Below, one piece after another: positions 43,716 through 54,308 of a DNA stretch of 64,000 bases. The stretch is from Liolophura sinensis (Eukaryota > Mollusca > Polyplacophora > Chitonida > Chitonidae), in contig NC_088305.1 in assembly GCF_032854445.1 (NCBI RefSeq), positions 22,916,955 through 22,980,954 on the forward strand, read 5' to 3'. Positions within the stretch are counted from its first letter, which is position 1. Every line of letters starts with the position of its first letter. Under the pieces are notes generated by a model, which was given only the letters and a program-made list of their open reading frames with translations, was not told the origin of the DNA and searched no databases. The position numbers were made by a program, and so were the translations under genes.

Positions 43716-44330
43716 ATGGACGTTACGTTAAGACCTCCCTTTACATCTATCATATCTGGACCTAGTGCATGTGGAAAATCATAATTCGTCAGGAGACTTA
43801 TCCGTGACGCGTCTATTATAATCCAGCCACCCCCGGACAAAGTGATATGGTGCTATGGTGTATGGCAAAAAGGATATGCGGAGTGCAAAAACGTGGATTT
43901 TATGGAAAGATTTAATTGCCTACAGGACATCGAAGCACCTGGCAACAAGCTATTGGTCATAGACGATTTGATGATGGAGACTGCCAGGATAGTGTCACAG
44001 CTTTTCACAAAACAATCCCATCACTGCTCCTGAAGTGTTATATACATAACACAAAACCTGTTCAGTAAAAACAAAGAACAGAGAACTATCAATCTAAACA
44101 CACATTACCTCGTGTTGTTTAAAAATCCAAGAGACGCCTCGCAGATCATGCATCTCGCCAAACAGATGTACCCTGGACACACACAGTTTATACAGGAAGC
44201 TTATAGGGACGCCACCTAGCAGCCTCACGGTTATCTTCTGGTGGACTTTAAACAGGACACACCTGAACATTTGAGGCTTCGAACAAACATTTATCCAGGT
44301 CAAATTCAGTATGTGTATCCGAAAATATAA
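43716..44330 (+). pseudogene. Packaging ATPase (FtsK/A32 type) of Polinton-2, broken
   Basis: ATG 43716. The Walker A loop ISGPSACGKS is followed at once by an in-frame TAA (43782-43784), then FVRRLIRDAS in the same frame. The Walker B strand is NKLLVIDDLM near 43955. A shift near 44020 leads to the C-terminal half (INLNTHYLVLFKNPRDASQI, AKQMYPG) and a TAG near 44217 before GYLLVD. The end is TAA 44328-44330. Packages the genome in related viruses. Two stops plus one shift make this copy dead. It starts two bases after the preceding stop. Confidence 0.85.
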
Positions 44331-44379
44331 TAAAAAGAAATGTTCACAAGATATTATCATCACTTTTTTATGAGTCATC

Positions 44380-44712
44380 ATGTCCACAAGACTGCGTAAG
44401 CAAGCTGTTACTTTAAAGGCACTTTCTAAGGCTAATCCGAAACTCGTGAAAACAATACTAAGAGGGGCTGACAAGGATTTGATCTATAGTTTGTGCGAGT
44501 GCGCCTCGAATATCTTAAAAGGCAATGTACCGTTGAATAAGGCTCACAAATCGAAACTACAGCGACACAAGACGGGCTTGCGACACCTGACCAAGAAAAA
44601 TACGAGCATTAAGAGAAGGAAACGCATACTGCAGAAAGGTAGATTTTTAGGAGCGCTGTTAGCACCCTTGGCCTCCATACTAGCTCTTATGGTTTCTAAG
44701 GTATTCAATTGA
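44380..44712 (+). CDS. Conserved small basic protein with hydrophobic C terminus (Polinton-2)
   Basis: 110 codons, intact (MSTRLRKQAVTLKALSKANP). A Lys/Arg-rich helical body with a conserved-looking central block (LIYSLCECASNILKGNVPL) and a basic region (KRRKRILQKG) precedes a terminal hydrophobic segment (FLGALLAPLASILALMV). Proteins of this layout sit between the ATPase and capsid genes in other invertebrate Polintons as I know them. A membrane-binding or minor virion component is possible; no function is known to me. Confidence 0.7.
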   Translation: MSTRLRKQAVTLKALSKANPKLVKTILRGADKDLIYSLCECASNILKGNVPLNKAHKSKLQRHKTGLRHLTKKNTSIKRRKRILQKGRFLGALLAPLASILALMVSKVFN

Positions 44713-44714
44713 CC

Positions 44715-45479
44715 ATGGAGCACGTGAAAAACATGGCTTTAATAGAGCCCAAGTTGTTGCAGGCGTTACAACAACAACAAATACCTATCAATAGCACTTT
44801 ATCGATGATGAAGAGCCTAGACAGAGACATGGGGCCTGTGCTTAGACGGAATAATATAACGGAGCGTGAAAAAGTTAGAATGTACAATGATGCGTTACAG
44901 AAATACCTCACATTTGAAAACCAGAGAACATCGTCAATTAACCCCCTACCCGTTAAAGTTGTACAAGACAGGTCAACTGACAACGCCGTGAATGAACTGT
45001 GCGGAGTAATATCGAGCGTGAAATAGTCGAGAGTGCACCGCAAACCATGTATAAAAAGGCCCGACTACTTTTTGAGAGAATAAAGTCCAACTCTCTGATG
45101 TCATGGAATGACAGAGTCGAGCTTATATATAAAGATAATACAATACCTGACAATATCATTTCGGATTTGGTTAATGACGTGCTGAGACATAGACGCCAGT
45201 TTACTCCCAGGGGGTGGGAGACATTTGCTCAAGGCCTGAAAGACATTAACGTCCCCCTGGAGTTAGTGGGGAACAAACAAAAGTGGGAATACATGCATGA
45301 ACGCAAACCGGGTATACCCCCCAGGCCCCTCTAAAATACCAGTTTTCACACCTAGTCCCGCGGGTACAACGCGATCTACTAGATCGGTCGAGACCATTCC
45401 CAGAACTAGATCTGGCAGACGGGATGCCTATACACCTAGAGTAATTAGCACCAAACGCCCGAAGTGGTCGAAATTCTAA
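44715..45479 (+). pseudogene. Conserved Polinton-2 protein with basic tail, two frameshifts
   Basis: ATG 44715, two bases after the previous stop. Frame 1 (to 45026) is helical (MEHVKNMALIEPKLLQAL ... REKVRMYNDALQKYL). A shift near 44999 continues with MYKKARLLFERIKS, SLMSWNDRVELIY, NIISDLVNDVLRHRR and a GWETFAQGL block. A second shift near 45330 leads into a Pro/Arg-rich tail (TRSTRSVETIPRTRSGRR and PKWSKF). The continuous composition across the shifts, and the arrangement known from related elements, argue for one gene of about 250 residues. The basic tail suggests nucleic-acid contact. Confidence 0.6.
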
Positions 45480-45560
45480 GTTTTCTATTTTTTTGTTTAC
45501 ATTAAAGATAACCAATACCCACAATCGCAGAGGTGTGCTCTAATACAGTTATAATTCGAT

Positions 45561-46309
45561 ATGTTCTACCTGACTATACCGTCGAACAGCTCATTAGATT
45601 ATTTTCCGAATAATACACTCACGAATTACATCACTAGATTACCCCGTCCACTAGAGCTTCACGGGCAGTGGGAAGTAGGAATAGTGGAGTTTCTTACCCA
45701 TTTTCATGGTGCAATGTACAATCCGACGAGGTATCGCTTATTTGTTTTTCGAAAACTGACGACGATGTCAAATCAGTGAAAATCACAGTGAGAGAGGGAT
45801 ATTATAATTGGGGCATAGCCTTCGTAGAAGCACTCAATAATGAAATTCGAACAGCCCATCAAGACAGTATAAATCTGCGCTACGACAAGTTTAATGAGAA
45901 AGCTGTGTTGATAGCTAATGATAATGCGAAGGTAGTGCTCAACGATGCTTTGCAAGAAATACTGAGATTTACGGATAGCAAGTGCGCACCGGGGATACAC
46001 ATGAGCTCTGCTACATTAGACGTTAATAGGAGTATGGATTCTCTTTACATACATTCCGATGTGGTTCAGCCACACATAGTCGGAGATAAGCTCATGCCCC
46101 TGATGAGAAACGTACCTGTTCAGGGTAAACCGGGGCAGTCCATAGCCCACACATTCGAACATGTCAAGTATTTTCCCCTCTAAAATAACTCATTTTTCAC
46201 CGTAAAAGTGGATATAAGAGACGATTCAGGGAAGAAAATACCATTGGAACGTGGGGAAGTGGTGGTGTCGCTACATTTCAGAAAACGCAGATCAACAAAT
46301 TTTATATGA
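45561..46309 (+). pseudogene. Minor capsid (penton-type) protein of Polinton-2, two breaks
   Basis: ATG 45561 opens MFYLTIPSNSSLDYFPNNTL, LTNYITRLPRPLELHG and WEVGIVEF, the typical start of the penton-type capsid protein of animal Polintons/adintoviruses. A shift near 45705 moves to the frame that reads VKITVREGYYNWGIAFVEAL ... NLRYDKFNEKAVL ... LYIHSDVVQPHIVGDKLMPL. A stop at 46181-46183 and another shift precede VDIRDDSGKKIPLERGEV and the true end at TGA 46307-46309. That stop overlaps the next gene's ATG. Confidence 0.75.
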
Positions 46310-46728
46310 GAATGTCACCCTATTCAGATGCCGAATTTTACCAACGTTACTACGATTTCCAAAGAGGGGGGGGGGGGCTTCCCTTCTTCGCGGGTGCTAG
46401 CGTGCAGAGAGGGCATGGATTGGAGAATGTTATAAGAGGCTTATTCAATTCAGTAGTACCCAGTTTTAAATCAGTAGGTAAAACAGTCGGTAAGCAGGCC
46501 TTACACACGGGTTTACAAATAGCGGGGGATGTGGTAGGTGGGGAGAATTTTAAAGAGTCGGCCAAACGCCGAACTCGAGAAGCTGGTAGGTCTATCATAA
46601 ACAATGCTGTGCATCGTCTTGATCAGCCTGGAAAAAAGCCTATAAAGAGAAAAGCCACGGGTAGAAGAGTCAGTCGAGTGAGAGGCAGGCGTGTGAACGG
46701 TTCTAAGAGAGATATTTTCAGTGGTTAA
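46306..46728 (+). CDS. Minor capsid/core-like basic protein of Polinton-2
   Basis: 140 codons from ATG 46306, overlapping the previous stop as ATGA. A Tyr-rich start (SDAEFYQRYYDF) is followed by a Gly-rich hinge with a 12-base G run (46366-46377). Then comes an amphipathic region (RGHGLENVIRGLFNSVVPS, KSVGKTVGKQALHTGLQIA) and an Arg/Lys-rich end (KRKATGRRVSRVRGRR). The amphipathic-plus-basic layout recalls minor capsid/core proteins of adeno-like viruses; homology is not proven. The frame is open, but the G-run length may not be correct. Confidence 0.65.
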   Translation: MRMSPYSDAEFYQRYYDFQRGGGGLPFFAGASVQRGHGLENVIRGLFNSVVPSFKSVGKTVGKQALHTGLQIAGDVVGGENFKESAKRRTREAGRSIINNAVHRLDQPGKKPIKRKATGRRVSRVRGRRVNGSKRDIFSG

Positions 46729-46730
46729 CG

Positions 46731-48036
46731 ATGAGTCTAATTCACCCCATGTCGTGTTTATGCACGAAATGACAATTTAGATATTTTTAAAATCCCACCC
46801 AAACAAACCAGTGTTGAAGATTCCCAATGGCTAGAGTACCAACCAGTCTCTTCAGTCACTGATTCAGGCCCGATCGAATTTCATGTGAGTGGTTCACTCG
46901 ACCATTATCTAGACCTAGCGAGTTCGTATCTCTACGTCCGTGCCCGGTTAGTTAATGGGGATGGGACGCTTATATGTGGTGAAAGAGAAGTAGGGCCTAC
47001 CAATTATACCTTGCATAGTATGTTTTCACAGATGCAGCTTTCCCTAAATGACGCTATTTTGTCAATGCCTACAAACACATATCCCTACAGGGCAATGATA
47101 GAAGCCCTTATGAGTTACGGCCGAGAAGCTAAAGAGTTGCAGCTGACGTGCGGATTGTTTTACAAAAACACCGCTGGACAGCTAAACAGCGTGAATGCTA
47201 ATGACGGACTGACACTTCGCCACCAGTTTACCAACCACAGTCGTATCTTTGACATGATTCGTCGGCCACACTTGAGTATGTTACACCAGTCAAAGCTATT
47301 GATAAATGGTGTCGATGGGAAACTTAAACTGGTAAGAAGTAATGACGCAATTTGCATCATCACGAATGATGATAATCCCACATTTAAGATAGCCATACAG
47401 AAAATACCATTTTTTGTACGTAAAGTGAAAATAAATCCACACGTCCAGATAGCGCATATGAAAGCGCTGGAACGATCCCCAGCCCGATACCCAATCAATC
47501 GTGTGGATTGTAAGGTGTTTAGTGTTCCCAGAGGTAATCTATCCGTTAATCAGGAGAATCTCTATATAGGACAGTTACCTAAGCGCATTATCATAGGTAT
47601 GGTGGATTCAGGTGGTTTTAACGGTGAATACGCTAAAAACCCATTTCTATTCGGGCACTATTACACATCATTTTTCTGTTTATACGTGAATGAAAAGCAG
47701 GTTCCGACACCTGTGTACACCTTAAACTTTAAGCGACATGACTATCTGAGAGCTTACCACGGCTTGTTTGCCGCCACGGGACAGTTAGGCAGAGATGAAG
47801 GCAATAACATTTCGAGAACCGATTACAGTAGAGGGTACACATTGTTCGCATTTGACTTGTCACCGGAACTTAATGACGGTGATCACTTTGATCTCATAAA
47901 GAAAGGTAATATCAGGTTAAAAATGCGTTTCGCCGTGCCATTGCCTAGTACCGTTAACGTTATAGTGTACGCAGAATTCGATAACATAGACAACATAGAT
48001 AAAAGTCGAAATGTGCTTTTTGACTATTCATTATAA
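46731..48036 (+). pseudogene. Major capsid protein (double-jelly-roll type) of Polinton-2, one frameshift near the start
   Basis: ATG 46731 lies two bases after the previous stop. After 13 codons the frame ends at TGA; a one-base shift near 46770 gives a frame open all the way to TAA 48034-48036 (about 420 codons). Visible blocks: DSGPIEFHVSGS, YLDLASSYLYVRARL, NDAILSMPTNTYPYRA, HLSMLHQSKLLINGVD, LPKRIIIGMVDSGGFNG, NFKRHDYLRAYHGLF and RLKMRFAVPLP. These are hallmarks of the Polinton/adintovirus capsid protein and unlike the Polinton-1 capsid. Apart from the 5' shift the gene looks intact. Confidence 0.88.
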
Positions 48037-48514
48037 TGAACAACTACCAGATAGAGAACATACTGAGGAGTGATAATTACACTAAAGGCTACTTTCAAGG
48101 TGTCTATTCACGCAATACACTGCCCGAGAAACAGAACAATGGAAAGAGGGCTTATGTATGTAACACAGACCCGGATAACGCACCTGGTGAACACTGGGGG
48201 GGGGGGGGGGGCATGTACATTGACTCAAAAGACAAAGGATTTTCCTTCGACCCATATGGCAGATACACTATGAGTTTCACGAGTTTATGAATAACAACAC
48301 AAGACCATGGACATTTAACGATAAACGTGTACAAAGCTTCCATTCCACAGTATGTGGTCAGTACTGCGTCTACTTTATCTTACAGTCCCTTAGAGGTAAG
48401 CTTATGGAAACCATAGTAGCCGAATTCGATGGAGACTGTGACGATAATGATGTTCAGATATTTGATTACTTCGCCGATAAAAATGATATTTACAACTTCC
48501 CCTACGCTATATAG
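48036..48514 (+). pseudogene. Adenain-like cysteine protease of Polinton-2, broken at a G run and near the active site
   Basis: Start codon overlaps the capsid stop (TAATG). Capsid maturation protease of the Ulp1/adenain fold. The first frame (48036-48290) has the His in GEHW, followed at once by a 16-base G run (48196-48211), then MYIDSKDKGFSFDPYG with the acidic partner. After a shift near 48265, the second frame holds the nucleophile in STVCGQYCVYF and a C-terminal helix to TAG 48512-48514. The shift and the G run in place of the residues after HW make it inactive as read. Confidence 0.85.
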
Positions 48515-48671
48515 TTTTGTAAAGGACGAATTACCTAGGAAAAGCTTCACATCAGAGCCCTGTGTCTCAAATCCGTTGAATACAACCCGAGACAGATTTC
48601 AACAGATCTGACGATCGGGTGGTAAATGGTCCTAACCGAATATGTCTATGTATAATCTAGTTAATAAATAT
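48515..48671 (+). other. Intergenic Polinton-2 DNA left of Gypsy insertion
   Basis: Short non-coding stretch between the protease and the Gypsy target site ATAT (48668-48671); resumes at 57349. Confidence 0.6.
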
Positions 48672-49348
48672 TGTAGCGGAATTTAAGGAAGTAATGAATT
48701 TTCACGGAAGTTTTGTTAAGATCGTTATCTGAGGCCATACTAATTAATTTACAAAGTCAATATTTTGACAATATAGCGTTCATTTATTCTCGTAGGAAGT
48801 TTTAAACTTACGTTTATCTGTTTCATGGACGAGTGATGTTGTTGTTGTTGTTGTAGTATCGGCGTTCCTACATATTTGGGATAATTATAAGTATTTCTCA
48901 GCAATGTAATGATGCTAATGTAGAAGTTACGAAATTCTATGCCATTGTCTTATCTGCAAAGTATTTACCTTCTATTTTCGTTCCTGTTTCACACATAAAA
49001 TATGATATGCATTGTCCTCAGTTCAACCTCGAAAGCAGAAGTTTGTGTTGCCGCCATTTTTGTACATTTATGGTCATTCGGGTGTCTGTAGAACCCGCAC
49101 TTACAGGCTTTTAGAAAGCGGACCAGGATTTTCCCACCACAGTTTGAAAAGGAATTTATCATTTAATACCCTTGTGTGGAAATTGCTTATACTTTTTGAG
49201 TAATATGGATAAAAATATAGACTTTTCAGACACTGACATTTACATTTTGGCTTCAAAACAAAGCCATTATTTTGGAGTTCTTGGTTGCGATCGCGATGAC
49301 GTCATCGTGTCATCTGTGTTTACAAACTGTCAAAAATGTCTCTTGTGA

Positions 49349-49410
49349 CCAATCAGAGTCTCCTGATTCGGTTCATGGCTCCTCCCACACCATGTGGAAA
49401 TGTATAAATA
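49349..49410 (+). promoter_or_regulatory. LTR core promoter: CCAAT and TATA boxes
   Basis: CCAAT lies near 49349 and TATAAATA at 49403-49410, in the right order and spacing, putting transcription start near 49435. The same boxes occur in the 3' LTR, 6857 bases downstream. Confidence 0.6.
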
Positions 49411-50151
49411 GGCGGATTTTTCAGCGTCTGCAGATGGCCTTGGAATTTGCCGAGAGTAGTCACCAAATTGCTGATAAGTATTCGCAGTAAGTAGCTATTT
49501 TATTAAGAGTGGGAAAATTCTTGTACCGTGAATTGGGAAATAGTCCCAGTGTCAGGAAAAGTGATTTGTGATCCAGTTCGGGAATTCAGAGACAGTTGAC
49601 ACTTGGTGGGAATCAGTCCCAGGAATCTGGGAATAGTGTCAAAAATCTGGGAATTTTCCCAGTCCCAAAATTCTGGGACTCTACAGTCTCACGATACCTA
49701 AGAATCCAGCTCCAGGCTCAAACAAGTGGAACTTGTCTGAGATATCAAAAGTGGACCACAGAGACTATATACCAGAGTAAATCAACTGAACTTTGGTACG
49801 ATAATTTGAAGCAGGAGTCTCATGAGACTTTTCCCAGTCCCAAAATTCTGGGACCCTCCAGTCTCACGAAACCTGGGAATCCAGCTCCAGTGCCATGCAA
49901 GTAGGAATTATCTGAGATATCAAAAGTGGACCACAGTGGACTATATACCAGAATAAATCAACTGAACTTTGGCATCATAATTTGAGACAAGAGTCTTGTG
50001 AGACTTTGCCTCATATGACACTCATCTGGGACTCTGTCCCATATGACACTTAACTGAGACTCTGTACCATATGACACTTAACTGAGACTCTGTATCATAT
50101 GATACTCAACTGTTTGGTACTTGTGTCAACTGCTGGTTCCTCCCTCGTCAT

Positions 50152-50157
50152 AATAAA
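50152..50157 (+). terminator. LTR polyadenylation signal AATAAA
   Basis: AATAAA in the expected R/U5 position about 720 bases after the predicted start. The functional copy for the element's transcript is the 3' LTR one near 57009. Confidence 0.5.
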
Positions 50158-50582
50158 CATTCATCATCTGATTCACTGAAAATCTGTTGTTGGAGAACTT
50201 TCATTTCGTAGAGGAATTTCAAATCTCATGCGTAACTCATACTGGATAATAGCCCGAGTTCAGGGAATGTTATGAAATCGGATCCAAATAGTAGCGGCGT
50301 CTCCGAGTTCAGGGGAAAGAATCCTGATTCGTTTGTTCATTTAACAAGCTTCGCTCGGCACGTTAAATATCAAACAGGATTAAAGTGATTGAATGGTGTC
50401 GCACTCATAGGTACCTGCATGCTTGAGAAGACATCATAAGAAACAAAAGCACATAAGACAAATACCAACAACATCTGAACCGCTACAACTGGTGGCAGCG
50501 GTCTGGATTTTTCTCGACTCATACTCAGAGAACAAACCTGTTACAGTTGTATAAATTATCTGGAACTCTTTGGATCAGTGTC

Positions 50583-51545
50583 ATGGAACGTGATACAGAT
50601 CTTTATGTATACCCGGACAGTGATGATGACATATCATTTCGCCGTCGAGCTGAAACCATTAATGATAGGCATCCAAGGTCATCTCCATGTGGGGTTGGTA
50701 ATGGCGATGCACCCCACATGTATCGCCGAAATCGTCAGCACCTGAAACCTGAGGTTTTTAGTGGTGATTCTAACTGGGAAGAATACCTGAAAGTATTCAA
50801 GACCATATCCAGAATTAACTGTTGGAGTAAAGATGAACAGGCTGATTATTTGTTTTCCCATTTAACAGGAGCAGCCAGACAATTGGCTTGTACTTTATCT
50901 GAAAGGAAGCAACGTGATTGTGATAGCTTAGTCACTGCTCTGGATGACAGATTTGGTCCCAGAGGTCAAGCTGAACTGTATTTAGCCGAATTAAGGGGAA
51001 GGCGGCGTGGTGAAAGGGAGGGTCTCCGAGAGTTAGGGCAGGCCATCCGTAAACTCTCCACTATGGCATATCCTGGTATGTCGCCTGAGCACCAGGATAG
51101 ACTGGCTAAAATTCACTTCATTGATGCGCTGGAAGATTATAAAATGAGAATGCAGGTTCAACAGAGTAAACCCAATACTTTACAAGATGCAGTGACACTG
51201 GCATTAGAAATTGAGGGTTATTGGAAAATTGAAGAACATCGGGAAAACTATGTTTCACGTCGTAGAAATGTGAGAGAAATTTCTGCCAGGGACAGTGATG
51301 AAAAATTACAGTCACGAATTGATGAACTAGAGAGAAAATTAGCAGAGATGTCAAATCGTCATTATGCTCAGAGGAGTGGGAATTATTCCCGATCTGGGAA
51401 ACACAATCTAAAGGACATGGAATGCTTCCTGTGTCATAAAACTGGACATTACAAACGGAACTGTCCATTAAACAGGAATGGGAATGGAGTTCAGCAATCG
51501 GGAAACGGTGTGCAGCCGAGCCAAAGGGACGGGGGTCGGTTGTAA
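50583..51545 (+). CDS. Gypsy Gag
   Basis: 320 codons from ATG 50583 (MERDTDLYVYPDSDDD) to TAA. The capsid-like region shows a WEEYLKVFKTISRINCW block, LFSHLTGAARQLA and DDRFGPRGQAELYLAELR. A coiled region (SRIDELERKLAEMSN) precedes a CCHC knuckle (CFLCHKTGHYKRNC). The pol frame lies in -1 relative to gag and is open upstream of its first ATG into the end of gag, so a -1 ribosomal frameshift is a plausible way of making Gag-Pol. Fully open. Confidence 0.92.
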   Translation: MERDTDLYVYPDSDDDISFRRRAETINDRHPRSSPCGVGNGDAPHMYRRNRQHLKPEVFSGDSNWEEYLKVFKTISRINCWSKDEQADYLFSHLTGAARQLACTLSERKQRDCDSLVTALDDRFGPRGQAELYLAELRGRRRGEREGLRELGQAIRKLSTMAYPGMSPEHQDRLAKIHFIDALEDYKMRMQVQQSKPNTLQDAVTLALEIEGYWKIEEHRENYVSRRRNVREISARDSDEKLQSRIDELERKLAEMSNRHYAQRSGNYSRSGKHNLKDMECFLCHKTGHYKRNCPLNRNGNGVQQSGNGVQPSQRDGGRL

Positions 51546-51622
51546 ACAATCAGTCCCGACAACCGCAGGAAATTACAGTTTTAAATTCTGATGGAAGCAT
51601 ATCACACCTTACAGATGACACT

Positions 51623-53974
51623 ATGAACCAACCAGTAGGTGTAGACAATGTAGTTTCGTCTATTACTGAAGTAGGGTTGGAAAATGTGGACAGTGGAATG
51701 TATGTTTCTGGACATGTTGGCAATAGTAAAGTTTTATTTCTCGTTGACACTGGCTCATGTGTAACTTTAATTTCTGAACATGTTTATTTCAATTTGCCAG
51801 TCAAAGACAGACCATCATTGAAACCCACAGGTCTCACATTGTATAGTGCAGATAAGTCATCTCTGAGGATTCTTGGCACAGCTGAACTTGATATTGGTAT
51901 CTTGTCTCAACCTACTATGATAGAGGTTGCTGTGGTGAACATAGAGAGTGATGCGATTCTTGGAATCGACTTCTTATCAAAATTTGACTGTAGAATTCAT
52001 CCCAAAAGAGGATGTCTTACCTGTTGTGGTCAGCAAATTTTCTGTGAAAAATTGTGGAGGTCTACTATGAGTTGTCGACTGATTACTGATAGCGTTATCA
52101 GTCTTCCCCCTGGAGAACAGATTGTTGTACCGCTTAAGTCAAATACTGGTCAGGAAACTGTTGGGAAATGGGCTATTTGTGAACCCTATTTCAACCATGA
52201 AAAACATCCGCAATTATTAGTTGGTAAAACTTTAGTGGACACTGAGAATGATGTTTTTCCTGTAACCATTTTGAATGCTGGGAAAGAAACTGAGATAATC
52301 TATAAAGGGACAACTTTGGCTATGTTGAGTCCAGTGTTGGACACTGTTGAATTTTCGAACTGGGGATGTGAACACTTTGAGAATAGGTCATGTGATGACC
52401 AGGTATTTAACACTGTGAACAGTGTTAAGGTCTGCTTGGAGCAGAGGGATTTACCGGACTTTTTAGTTCCCATGTTTGAACGGAGTACCAAGGATTTAGG
52501 TACTGAAGATAAAGCCAAAGTGGAGAAATTGTTGATAGATTATCAAGAAGTTTTTGCTGAATCAGATTTTGACTTGGGCAGGGCGAAGGACATTCGACAT
52601 TCAATAAACACTGGCAATGCTCCACCTCTGAGACAACCAGCCAGGCGATTGTCTCCAACTAAACAGGAAGAAGCAGATAAACAAATTAAAGACATGTATG
52701 AGAAAGGAATAATTGAGAAGTCAATCAGCCCTTGGGCATCACCTATAGTTCTGGTTACAAAGAAAGACGGTAGTACACGGTTTTGCATCGATTTTCGAAG
52801 ACTAAATAGTGTGACAGTTAAAGATGCATACCCGTTGCCACGTATAGATGATTCCCTGGATTCTTTACATGGTGCCACTTGTTTTTCGACACTGGACTTG
52901 GCCAGTGGATATTGGCAGGTTGAGTTAGATGAGTCATCAAAAGAGAAAACTGCTTTCATTACAAGGAGTGGTCTCTGGCAATTTAAAGTTTTACCGTTTG
53001 GGGTCTGTAATGGACCCTCCACCTTTGAGCGTTTGATGGAATTAGTCCTTGATGGATATCAATGGCAAATATGTCTCATATACATTGATGACATTATAGT
53101 TTTTGGGAAGTGTTTTGATGACGCCGTTGAGAATCTTCGGAAAGTGTTTGATAGATTAAAGGAGGCAAATCTAAAGTTGAAACCGAAAAAGTGTCACTTA
53201 TTCCAAAATCAAGTGAATTATTTGGGGCATGTTGTCTCCAAGGCTGGGGTTTCAACAGATCCTGAGAAAGTTCAAGCTATTAAAGACTGGCCAACTCCAA
53301 CTTGTGTCACTGATGTTAGAAGTTTCATTGGACTAGCATCTTATTACAGACGTTACATTAAAAACTTTGGATCTATTTGTAGACCACTTCATAAGCTAAC
53401 TGAACGTGATAAAGATTTCAAATGGACTGAAGAGTGTGAAACTGCATTCAGAACTTTGCAACAAAAATTGTGTAGTGCACCAATCCTAGCTTTTCCCAGT
53501 TCACATGGTGATTTTATTCTGGACACTGACGCTAGTGGAAATGTCATTGGAGCAGTTTTATCCCAAATGCAGGGAGGGGAGGAAAAAGTCATAGCATATG
53601 CCAGCAGAACATTGAGTAAAGCAGAAAGGAATTACTGCGTTACTCGAAGAGAGTTACTTGCTGTAGTAACTTATGTAAAAAATTTTCAACATTACTTACA
53701 TGGTCGTCATTTCACTATTCGTACGGATCATAGTGCCCTGAGATGGTTTCTGAATTTCAAAGAACCTGAAGGTCAAATGGCCAGATGGTTGGGACTGTTA
53801 AGCACCTTTGACTTTGACATTATTCATCGTCCTGGAAAGCAGCATGGGAACGCAGATGCTCTTTCTAGAATTACCTGTAACTGGTGTACTAAAATGGGTT
53901 ACACAGTCAAGACAATAAACAGTATTATTACAAGAGAAGTCACCTTAAAGCCTAAATTCAGTGAAGTTCAGTGA
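51623..53974 (+). CDS. Gypsy Pol: protease, reverse transcriptase, RNase H
   Basis: 783 codons, uninterrupted. The protease has FLVDTGSCVTLIS near residue 40. The RT includes SPWASPIVLVTKKDGSTRFC, FSTLDLASGYWQV, LPFGVCNGPSTFERLM and the catalytic LIYIDDIIVFG near residue 485. The connection/RNase H includes FILDTDASGNVIGAVLSQ, RRELLAVVTYVKNFQHYL, RTDHSALRWFL and HGNADALSR. The frame ends soon after RNase H, without the integrase zinc finger or DDE core. The first ATG is used as a conservative boundary; translation probably enters by frameshift from gag. All visible catalytic residues of PR, RT and RNase H are present. Confidence 0.93.
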   Translation: MNQPVGVDNVVSSITEVGLENVDSGMYVSGHVGNSKVLFLVDTGSCVTLISEHVYFNLPVKDRPSLKPTGLTLYSADKSSLRILGTAELDIGILSQPTMIEVAVVNIESDAILGIDFLSKFDCRIHPKRGCLTCCGQQIFCEKLWRSTMSCRLITDSVISLPPGEQIVVPLKSNTGQETVGKWAICEPYFNHEKHPQLLVGKTLVDTENDVFPVTILNAGKETEIIYKGTTLAMLSPVLDTVEFSNWGCEHFENRSCDDQVFNTVNSVKVCLEQRDLPDFLVPMFERSTKDLGTEDKAKVEKLLIDYQEVFAESDFDLGRAKDIRHSINTGNAPPLRQPARRLSPTKQEEADKQIKDMYEKGIIEKSISPWASPIVLVTKKDGSTRFCIDFRRLNSVTVKDAYPLPRIDDSLDSLHGATCFSTLDLASGYWQVELDESSKEKTAFITRSGLWQFKVLPFGVCNGPSTFERLMELVLDGYQWQICLIYIDDIIVFGKCFDDAVENLRKVFDRLKEANLKLKPKKCHLFQNQVNYLGHVVSKAGVSTDPEKVQAIKDWPTPTCVTDVRSFIGLASYYRRYIKNFGSICRPLHKLTERDKDFKWTEECETAFRTLQQKLCSAPILAFPSSHGDFILDTDASGNVIGAVLSQMQGGEEKVIAYASRTLSKAERNYCVTRRELLAVVTYVKNFQHYLHGRHFTIRTDHSALRWFLNFKEPEGQMARWLGLLSTFDFDIIHRPGKQHGNADALSRITCNWCTKMGYTVKTINSIITREVTLKPKFSEVQ

Positions 53975-54222
53975 AACTTTTCAACATTGGAGATGCAGTT
54001 TGGTTATATGACAACTCACGCAAGAAAGGCTTGACACCGAAATTGTCTTGTAGCTGGACTGGGCCATATCAAATAACAGGGAAATTAGATGACATGGTTT
54101 ATCGTTTACAACAAACTCGCAATTCAAAACCTAAATTGGCTCATACAGATAGACTGAAGTACTATGAGGGAACAGAATTCAAACGTTGGATTATTCCTTG
54201 TAAATCACCAAACCCACAATAA
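53971..54222 (+). pseudogene. Gypsy integrase C-terminal fragment
   Basis: Another frame overlapping the pol end reads NIGDAVWLYDNSRKKG, then LSCSWTGPYQITGKLDD and KLAHTDRLKYYEG, the SH3-like GPY/F module that follows the integrase core. The zinc finger and catalytic core that should lie between RNase H and this module are missing, about 300 residues in most Gypsy elements. Confidence 0.85.
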
Positions 54223-54278
54223 TGAAGTGAACAGACAATGATAACTGACTTTACTTACTTACATGTACGTATATGTGT

Positions 54279-54290
54279 GTTTTATTCCAG
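54279..54290 (+). promoter_or_regulatory. 3' splice site ahead of the third Gypsy ORF
   Basis: TGTTTTATTCCAG-type acceptor with the AG at 54289-54290, 18 bases before ATG 54309. Fits production of the downstream ORF from a spliced mRNA, as env is made in some Gypsy elements. Confidence 0.5.
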
Positions 54291-54308
54291 TCTCAAGTCT
54301 ACAGTTCC

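Larger units (their letters stand above)
48672..50487 (+). repeat. Gypsy 5' LTR (1816 bp) with internal tandem duplications
   Basis: Contains a (GTT)n run near 48837, a 175-bp direct duplication (49655-49829 and 49830-50008) and 28-bp units x3.5 (50016-50112, TGACACTTAACTGAGACTCT type). Small open frames here repeat identically in the 3' LTR and are not genes. Confidence 0.93.

Noticed and set aside
49012-49904. Three small frames in the Gypsy LTR (and identical ones at 55869-56761) as genes
   Set aside because: They lie in LTR DNA around promoter and duplicated segments, are short and have no motif; identity between copies only reflects identical LTRs.
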